Shown: positions 58,066 through 64,000 of the stretch, in pieces | How the letters are laid out: every line of letters begins with the position of its first letter | Position numbering within the stretch: position 1 is the stretch's first letter | Source of the DNA: Elmis aenea | Lineage: Eukaryota > Arthropoda > Insecta > Coleoptera > Elmidae | NCBI GenBank assembly: GCA_947652605.1 | Contig: CANTFG010000316.1 | Location: 59,474-123,473 of the forward strand | Length of the DNA stretch: 64,000 bases | Direction of reading: 5' to 3' | Notes under the pieces: model-generated | What the model was told of the DNA's origin: nothing | What the model saw: the letters and a program-made list of their open reading frames with translations, nothing else | The model's database searches: none | Position numbers and translations under genes: made by a program

Positions 58066-58162
58066 GGAATCCAAATTTAAACTGAATAAAAATAACTTAC
58101 AATCTAATAAACTGCGGTACCTAGCTAAATAAGCTTATGCAAGCTTTCACAAAGTGATATAC

Positions 58163-58343
58163 TGTACAGGGTGGTCCAAATTCGATGAGATTACATGGGT
58201 ATCTGGCTTAATAGTCAAGATAGAGAAACGGTTAAATTACCAAAAATGTGCAGTTTTTTGAGACAAACTCATTTTTTTTAATTTTTTTTTGTTTCAATAA
58301 ATTCGGTACATTTGACCGTATCTAGTTTTGTATTCTGAACGTA
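58163..58343. mobile_element. MITE fragment (ACAGGGTGGTCCAAATTCGATG start)
   Basis: Starts like the CAGGGTG MITEs and holds a segment (tttcaataaattc..ctgaacgtat) also found in the 398-bp MITE of the array. It is cut at 58343 by a Gypsy LTR. Confidence 0.55.
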
Positions 58344-58381
58344 TGTTTCTTTAGATGATCTTTATTGAATGGGCTATGTTT

Positions 58382-60007
58382 TGTAGCAATATGGATAAAT
58401 AATTATTTATAAAATCAATTACATCCAAGATATGTATATTCAAATAATAGTACTGGCTTGTAAACTATTGTGGTTAATTTAAAATTCGAGTATGTTTTTC
58501 AACCTAAGTTTGTTTAGTCTGTGTCTTATTCAACTAGCTCTTAAAGCATTGGTGTAATAATAATTATTCCTAAATCAAATCTATTTGTTTTATAAAGAAT
58601 ATAATCAGAAGTGGTATAAGTGTGTTTGGCTTATTACGTACGCAGGTGGCCAGACGCATATGTAATAAATGACACCATAAATCGTTAGCACTTGGGGTAA
58701 AAAAATGCACGGCCGACTAACGAAAGTATCGAATTACGCTTGATGATTGAAATATTGTACCAAAAACCACATTCTTAGGGAATCCCTCTGCTAGACAAAG
58801 AAATGGGTCATGCCCTTTGTTATATTGTATGAAATTTACGTGGATTTTAATAACAAGTTGATTTTGTAAATTATTAGCATACATGTAACTATGGTATTAT
58901 TCTATATTATCTTAATTGCATTTTAACACATTTGTAGCATGTACAATGTTATTTAGTAATTTTTGGTGGGGTGAAGCAGTAATCAGTTTGTTTATATGAT
59001 CTAGTTTTGGAAGGGCGCAGTGACTAACAAATAAAATCTTTCGAATTGCATCCCCTCTTGATGCATGCAACTAATTAACGAATTAACAAAGACTAAATCT
59101 TTGTATTACGCCCTCTTTATTCAAAACTAGAGTTACTATTAGTTCAAAACGACTAATAGGCGTATTTTAACTATCTTTCACCCCACACCACCAAAAATAT
59201 GTATAAAAAGCGGTGCCTTTCGAAAAGAAAGGGTTCTTAACTGAGCCACTACACCACCTGGTGATCCAGCTGGTATCCTGTTGTGAACTTTGGGCGAGAA
59301 ATCGCTGTCAGAGGCTTTGGGCGAGCTGTCGCTGTCAGAGCACACCAGGTATCAGTCATCCTCAGTGGACCTATCAGAGAATCTCTTGGCGAGTCATCGC
59401 TTAGAGGGGTTCCGAAGGTACACTCCTTGTCCGACCTAGTGCCGTAGTCTTTTGGGCGAGTCATCGCTGTCAGAAGACTCACTAGGTTGGCGATCTGGTC
59501 CTGTTGCCGGAGTCCACTTGGGCGAGTTATCGCTGTCAGGCGGTCCAGCAGGATCATCGTTCCGTAACGTTACTTTTCCATGCACTCACGTACACTACTT
59601 GCAAAGGTCACCCGATGCACACACGCACGCACACACACACACTCGCGAACACGACATCACACATGTCCTAACAGTCAGATACAATAAAATACTACCTGCA
59701 ATTAACTAACGTCATGGCTACAACTAGTCAAAACTATATGCATAGTAAACAGTACAAATCAGAATTATCTAAATCATAAAGAAATTACAATAAAGAGAAT
59801 TACTTCCATTTTGTGTTTTATTTACTTTCTACAATCTTAGCAGCTGTTCTAAACTTTGAGTTCTACGTAAAACAACGTTTGAGGGTCCAGCCACGTTTCC
59901 AAGACGATCACGAGCCTAAACATCATATAAGCCTCTTACTTAAGATAAAAGATAAAATCCTAAGTAATAAGCACCAAACTACTCCCGTCCAAGTGGGGTA
60001 CGTTACA
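58382..60007. mobile_element. 1626-bp putative solo LTR nested in the Gypsy LTR
   Basis: The insert begins tgtagcaa, ends cgttaca, and is flanked by gttt (58378-58381, 60008-60011), fitting a 4-bp LTR-type duplication. It has no pol sequence. It contains a small palindromic element (about 58960-59200), a minisatellite (59289-59540) and a CA-rich tract. A long solo LTR is the simplest reading; a non-autonomous LTR element is possible. Confidence 0.6.
59289..59540. repeat. Imperfect minisatellite (gggcgagtcatcgctgtcag units)
   Basis: Five spaced, degenerate copies of a ~20-bp motif (ggcgagaaatcgctgtcaga, ggcgagctgtcgctgtcaga, ggcgagtcatcgctt.., ggcgagtcatcgctgtcaga, ggcgagttatcgctgtcagg), about 40-65 bp apart. 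They could be repeated regulatory sites in the LTR. The open frame through them is not convincing. Confidence 0.6.
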
Positions 60008-60138
60008 GTTTACATCGAGATACAATACATCGACTTAGTCGTACGTCGATTAAGTGAGTAACATCGAAACATCCTCTCTGTTTTATAATAAAAACTTTAC
60101 TAGATAATTTGATTATTGTAAGGATTCATAAAATATAT

Positions 60139-61191
60139 TTAACTCTTGACAAAGTCTTTATATTTGGTTGATGACTTCACCACACGTCCACTTCTGGTTG
60201 TCGTGACTTCATTTTCGGGTTCGATTATGTCCATGCTCTGGTCCATGGGGCTGGATTCTGTGGTTGCCGCTTGGGAGTCACTTCTGATCGGTGTCCCATC
60301 TTGGTTGCTGACATTGTCTGTATGTATCATATTCCTTCTTAGGTTTCGTCCTCCCATGTCGACTAAATATGATCTGGGTTCCAACTGTTCGAGTATCACT
60401 GCTGGTTTCCACTCTTCTGTCTTTTTATCTGGGTGTAACTGTACTCGCACATCTTGTCCTACCGTCAAGGGTAGTCTTTCTTTAGCGTGTCGGTCATATT
60501 TTCCTTTATATACGCCCTTAATGTAGTTTTTTTTTTCTTTAACGCCATCCACTACTTTGGGTCTCAACAATTCTTCGGTAGTTGGCAAAATCGTCATAGT
60601 TCTTCTTGACATTAATCGTTGCGCTGGGCTGGAGTCCAAGTTCTCTGTGGGGGTATTCCTCCAGTCCAACAATGCTTTCCAAAAATCTCCTTTTTGCTTT
60701 TCGGTGCGTTTCAATAGATTTTTTGCAATTTTTACTGCCGATTCTGCCTTACCATTAGACTGGTGATAATGGGGTGATGACGTATTATGATTAAATCCCC
60801 AATCTTTACTAAATGTCTGGAATTCTGAGGAAACAAATTGTTTGCCTGAGTCCGTGTCGATTATGTCGGGTATTCCATGTGTGCTAAAGTTCTTTTTACA
60901 CTTTTCAATTATTGTCGCCGATGTTAAGTCTTGTACCTGATCGAGTTCCCAGTAATCTGAGTAATAGTCCACTGTAACTAGGTAATCTTTGTTATTATGG
61001 CTAAATAAATCCATTGCTATTCTCTGCCAGGGTCTTTCTGGAGTTTTATGTGTTATCAGATGTTGCTTTTGTTGTGCAATATTTGTTTCTTGGCACGGTA
61101 TACACGAACCAACTTTTAGCTTGATGTCTTCCCTCATCTGGGGCCTAAATACAATATCCTTTGCTTTTCTGATACATGCTGATATACCCAA
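60139..61191 (-). pseudogene. Gypsy integrase (350 aa, C-terminal)
   Basis: Holds the HHCC zinc-finger end (CIPCQETN), an integrase core with MDLFSHNNKDYLVTVDYY, DTDSGKQF and the Glu of QSNGKAESAVK, and a C-terminal tail ending at 60139. The frame is continuous with 61225-61728 but for an in-frame TGA near 61222. The first codon listed is TTG inside that frame, not a true start. Confidence 0.85.
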
Positions 61192-61224
61192 ATGGCTATC
61201 ATGAATTCGTTCCAGGATTTCTTT

Positions 61225-61782
61225 TCACATTTCCCTAGGTATGATTACTCTAGGTATGATTACTCTAGGTCCTTTGAATAATATTCCGTTCTGAACAGTT
61301 AACTCGTCCCTGAAATTCCAATATTCCCTCGTTTCTAATGGTGTTTTCTCTTTCTGTTCTGGCCAACCTATAGTAATTATATCAATTAATTTTTTAAGAC
61401 CGTCATCCTTTAGGGTATTTAACTGAATCCTTTTTAGTCTATCTTCTTGTATATTGAGGATGGTTGTCATATTAATGTCTTCAATTTCTTTATAACAGCT
61501 CGACTCATTTTTGGTAATATTGTATATTTCATAGTTTAGTGATTCCTTTGATTTAACTTTAATAAAAGCTCTGGACAAGAGATCCGCAATAAACATTTGC
61601 TTTCCAGGCTTATGTTTAATTAATAAATTGAATCTCTGTAGCCATAACATCATGCGTTGTAAGCGTCTCGGTGCTTTTAAAATTGACTTTTTAAAAATGG
61701 TTTTCAACGGCTTATGGTCATTCTCCACTATAATATTGTCCTTACCACAAAGATACTGGTAGAATTTATTGCATGCGAAGAC
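61225..61782 (-). pseudogene. Gypsy RNase H C-terminal part and integrase zinc finger
   Basis: Encodes FACNKFYQYLCGKD, ENDHKPLKTIFKK, PRRLQRMMLWLQRF and HKPGKQMFIADLLSRA, the end of a Ty3/Gypsy RNase H. Near 61232-61275 a 15-bp unit (tctaggtatgattac) is tandemly duplicated, giving RVIIPRVIIP. It is joined out of frame to gag at about 61783. Confidence 0.8.
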
Positions 61783-62182
61783 AAAAATCGCATCGTTTTG
61801 CTACTTCTCTTAGTTTATTAATGTAACTATCACATGATTCGTTTTCCTCTTGGACTAGCGAGTTAAAAATAAACCTTTCGTATATCACATTTTTTCGTGG
61901 TTTGAAATGTTTATCTAGTATGTAGTGCATCTATATGGATTTAGTTTGACTCATTTCTGTTGTAGATAATGAAGGATTTTGTGAAATTTTATAGCATTCC
62001 TGACCCATAACTGTTAGTAAAGTTGCTACTTGAATTTTTACCTCTTTTTTCTCCAATTCCACCGCTGTGGCGTAATTATTCCAACTCGATTCAAAGAACT
62101 TCCAATTCTCATATGTGTCACCGCCTGTAACTTTTACCGGCGCGGGCAAAGGTAAAGTAAACGTTGCCATTATCTTTGCCAC
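61783..62182 (-). pseudogene. Gypsy gag N-terminal fragment
   Basis: Starts at ATG 62180-62182, 95 bp from the 5' LTR. The text (..ENWKFFESSWNNYATAVELEKKE.., ..LLTVMGQECYKI..) fits the gag of cellular Gypsy elements. An in-frame TAG occurs at about 61931, after which gag continues (YILDKHFKPRKNVIYERF..LREVAKRCDF) until the deletion junction. Confidence 0.7.
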
Positions 62183-62277
62183 TTTAGTTTACACACTTTA
62201 CTCACTTTTTTATACAATTTTCCTTGTTTTCCACTCAAATTGCTTTAGTTTTTAGCGGCACTCACTAACTGACACCA

Positions 62278-62393
62278 TGTTTCTTTAGATGATCTTTATT
62301 GAATGGGCTATGTTTACATCTTGTCTATGGTTTACATCGAGATACAATACATCGACTTAGTCGTACGTCGATTAAGGGAGTAACATCGAAACA
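62278..62393 (-). repeat. Gypsy-like 5' LTR, 116 bp
   Basis: Complete LTR, TGTTTCTTTAG..CATCGAAACA, used to define the split partner at 58344-58381 plus 60012-60071. Confidence 0.9.
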
Positions 62394-62639
62394 ACGCCGG
62401 CGTGAAGCCAGCAACGCGCGTAGCTGGCAACGAGGCTATCAAACTACTAATTACAGTGGACCATTGGAGTGGCGCTAGGTCAACGAGTTAAACATAATAA
62501 CATAAATGTAACAAACTACCCCGTTCATATATTTACAAAAATAACTCGACCTAAATCTAGATAGGTGTTTCGATGTCATTCTAATAGTCAAATATTAAGT
62601 TTTTCCGTAGAAAACGAGATACGAATTATTTTAGTTTAA
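62394..62639. other. Spacer between Gypsy LTR and satellite
   Basis: 246 bp with no coding signal; a short GC-rich start (acgccggcgtgaagccagc) then AT-rich sequence. Confidence 0.4.
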
Positions 62640-63883
62640 CAGTTATCACCCTCAAATACATAGCTGGTCATAGCGCCCTTATGCGGATTCGGCTCGTGAC
62701 CAAATTTTTAGGGTAAGTGTCCCATGTCGATCAAATACAGGGACCGTAGTCGAATTTCAATGTAACCCCTTGGGAAACCAGTTATGATTTTTTTAATTTT
62801 ATTACCCTCGTACTTGTGGATGGTCGTAGCGCCCTTATGCGGATTCGGCTCGCGACCAAATTTTCAGGGTAAGTGTCCCATGTCAATCAAATACAGGGAC
62901 CGTAATCGAATTTCAATGTAACCCATTGAGAAACGAGTATTGATTTTTTTAATTTTATCACCCTCGTACTTGTGGATGGTCGTAGCGCCCTTATGCGGAT
63001 TCAGCTCGCGACCAAATTTTCAGGGTAAGTGTCCGATGTCGATTAAAAACAGGGACCGTAGTCGAATTTCAATGTAACCCATTGGGAAAGGAGTTACGAT
63101 TTTTTTTATTTTATCACCCTCGTACTTGTGGATGGTCGTAGCGCCCTTATGCGGATTCGGCTCGCGACCAAATTTTCAGGGTAAGTGTCCCATGTCGATC
63201 AAAAACAGGGACCGTAGTCGAATTTCAATGTAACCCATTGGGAAAGGAGTTATGATTTTTTTTATTTTATCACCCTCGTACTTGTGGATAGTCGTAGCGC
63301 CCTTATGCGGATTTGGCTCCCGACCAAATTTTCAGGGTAAGTGTCCCATGTCGATCAAATACAGGGACCGTAATCGAATTTCAATGCAACCCATTGGGAA
63401 ACGAGTAATGCTTTTTTTTTATTTTATCACCCTCGTACTTGTGGATGGTCGTAGCGCCCTTATGCGGATTCAGCTCGCGACCAAATTTTCAGGGTAAGTG
63501 TCCGATGTCGATCAAAAACAGGGACCGTAGTCGAATTTTAATGTAACCCGTTGGGAAAGGAGTTATGATTTTTTTTATTTTATCACCCTCGTACTTGTGG
63601 ATGGTCGTAGCGCCCTTATGCGGATTCGGCTCGCGACCAAATTTTCAGGGTAAGTGTCCCATGTCGATCAAAAACAGGGACCGTAGTCGAATTTCAATGT
63701 AACCCATTGGGAAAGGAGTTATAATTTTTTTTATTTTATCACCCTCGTACTTGTGGATGGTCGTAGCGCCCTTATGCGGATTCAGCTCGCGACCAAATTT
63801 TCAGGGTAAGTGTCCGATGTCGATCAAAAACAGGGACCGTAGTCGAATTTCAATGTAACCCATTGGGAAAGGAGTTATGATTA
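62640..63883. repeat. 156-bp satellite array, about eight monomers
   Basis: The marker tggtcgtagcgcccttatgc recurs at 62666 (diverged), 62821, 62976, 63133, 63289, 63446, 63602 and 63758, a 155-157-bp period. Monomers alternate between a cccatgtcga and a ccgatgtcga form, hinting at a dimeric higher order. Open frames through it are not genes. Confidence 0.95.
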
Positions 63884-64000
63884 CGACCATCCACAAGTAC
63901 GAAGGTGATAAAATAAAAAAAATCAATTGTCGTTTCTCAATGGGTTACATTGAAATTCGATTACGGTCCCTGTATTTGATCGACATGGGACACTTACCCT
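63884..64000. repeat. 156-bp satellite, inverted copy at window end
   Basis: From acgaccatccacaagtacg the satellite runs in reverse complement to the end of the window. The junction follows ggagttatgatt without spacer. Confidence 0.95.

Larger units (their letters stand above)
58344..62393 (-). mobile_element. Gypsy-like LTR retrotransposon deletion derivative, minus strand
   Basis: The right (5') LTR is 116 bp at 62278-62393 (TGTTTC..GAAACA). The left (3') LTR at 58344-60071 has the same ends but is split by a 1626-bp insert and lacks an 18-bp segment. A primer site (minus strand tggtgtcagttagtgagtg, 62259-62277) adjoins the 5' LTR and a purine tract (acagagagga) adjoins the 3' LTR at 60072-60081. 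The 5' part of gag is fused to RNase H by an internal deletion near 61785. Clear target duplications are not seen. Confidence 0.85.

Noticed and set aside
59249..59709. Open frames across the ggcgag minisatellite as a gene
   Set aside because: Composition follows the repeat, no domain is seen, and the region lies inside a putative solo LTR.
58344..62393. Target-site duplication for the minus-strand Gypsy-like element
   Set aside because: Flanks read ..acgta and acgcc..; the match is partial and not better than chance.
62640..63883. CRISPR array
   Set aside because: The 156-bp period has no short repeat/unique spacer structure; monomers are similar over their full length, which is satellite DNA in a eukaryotic context.

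Overview
The window looks like repeat-dense nuclear DNA of an arthropod, most likely an insect. It is AT-rich and holds many nested transposable elements of families common in insect genomes: RTE-like and I-like non-LTR elements, BEL/Pao and Gypsy LTR elements, an errantivirus-type env fragment, hAT and Mutator/Foldback DNA elements, and many hairpin MITEs with CAGGGTG ends. The species cannot be named from the sequence. I see no bacterial-style operon, rRNA, tRNA or CRISPR, and no complete host gene that I recognise.

Bases 1-38375 are a head-to-tail tandem array of a 7.05-kb unit: four full copies (starts at 1, 7050, 14088, 28001) and a partial fifth (from 35050). The copies are almost identical. 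Each unit is a stack of nested elements: a minus-strand RTE-like retrotransposon lacking its endonuclease, broken by a 1.55-kb hAT element (8-bp target duplication), a 201-bp solo LTR (5-bp duplication) and a Foldback-like Mutator remnant whose inverted repeats are built of ~20-bp minisatellite units. A plus-strand exon-like segment ends in a GTAAGT donor and is followed by a 398-bp MITE. Copy 3 alone also carries a 668-bp hairpin element (TA duplication) and a nearly intact 6188-bp BEL/Pao element with identical 204-bp LTRs and one frameshift.

The array ends against an intact single-exon 634-aa gene (38411-40315). It encodes a candidate Asp-rich, RNase H-like (transposase-like) protein and lies between two direct copies of a 582-bp segment that occurs once in every other unit. 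The distal copy runs into a MITE that is an empty site for the RTE insertion found in the array units.

From 41 to 48 kb lie a hAT element carrying an I-like RNase H fragment (10-bp duplication), a 100-bp hAT MITE, and a Gypsy deletion derivative keeping RNase H and integrase between 162-bp LTRs (ATTG duplication). From 48.8 to 52.1 kb is a 2.96-kb near-perfect palindrome. From 53.4 to 56.0 kb is a decayed minus-strand errantivirus integrase/env remnant, abutted by a 355-bp satellite (about 5 copies). From 58.3 to 62.4 kb is a second, minus-strand Gypsy-like deletion derivative; one of its LTRs is split by a 1626-bp putative solo LTR. The window closes with a 156-bp satellite that reverses orientation at 63883.

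The elements do not form a pathway. Together they record repeated nesting, deletion and recent segmental amplification. The best candidate for something undescribed is the 634-aa protein with its 582-bp flanking repeats at the array boundary, followed by the minisatellite-armed Mutator remnant and the giant palindrome.
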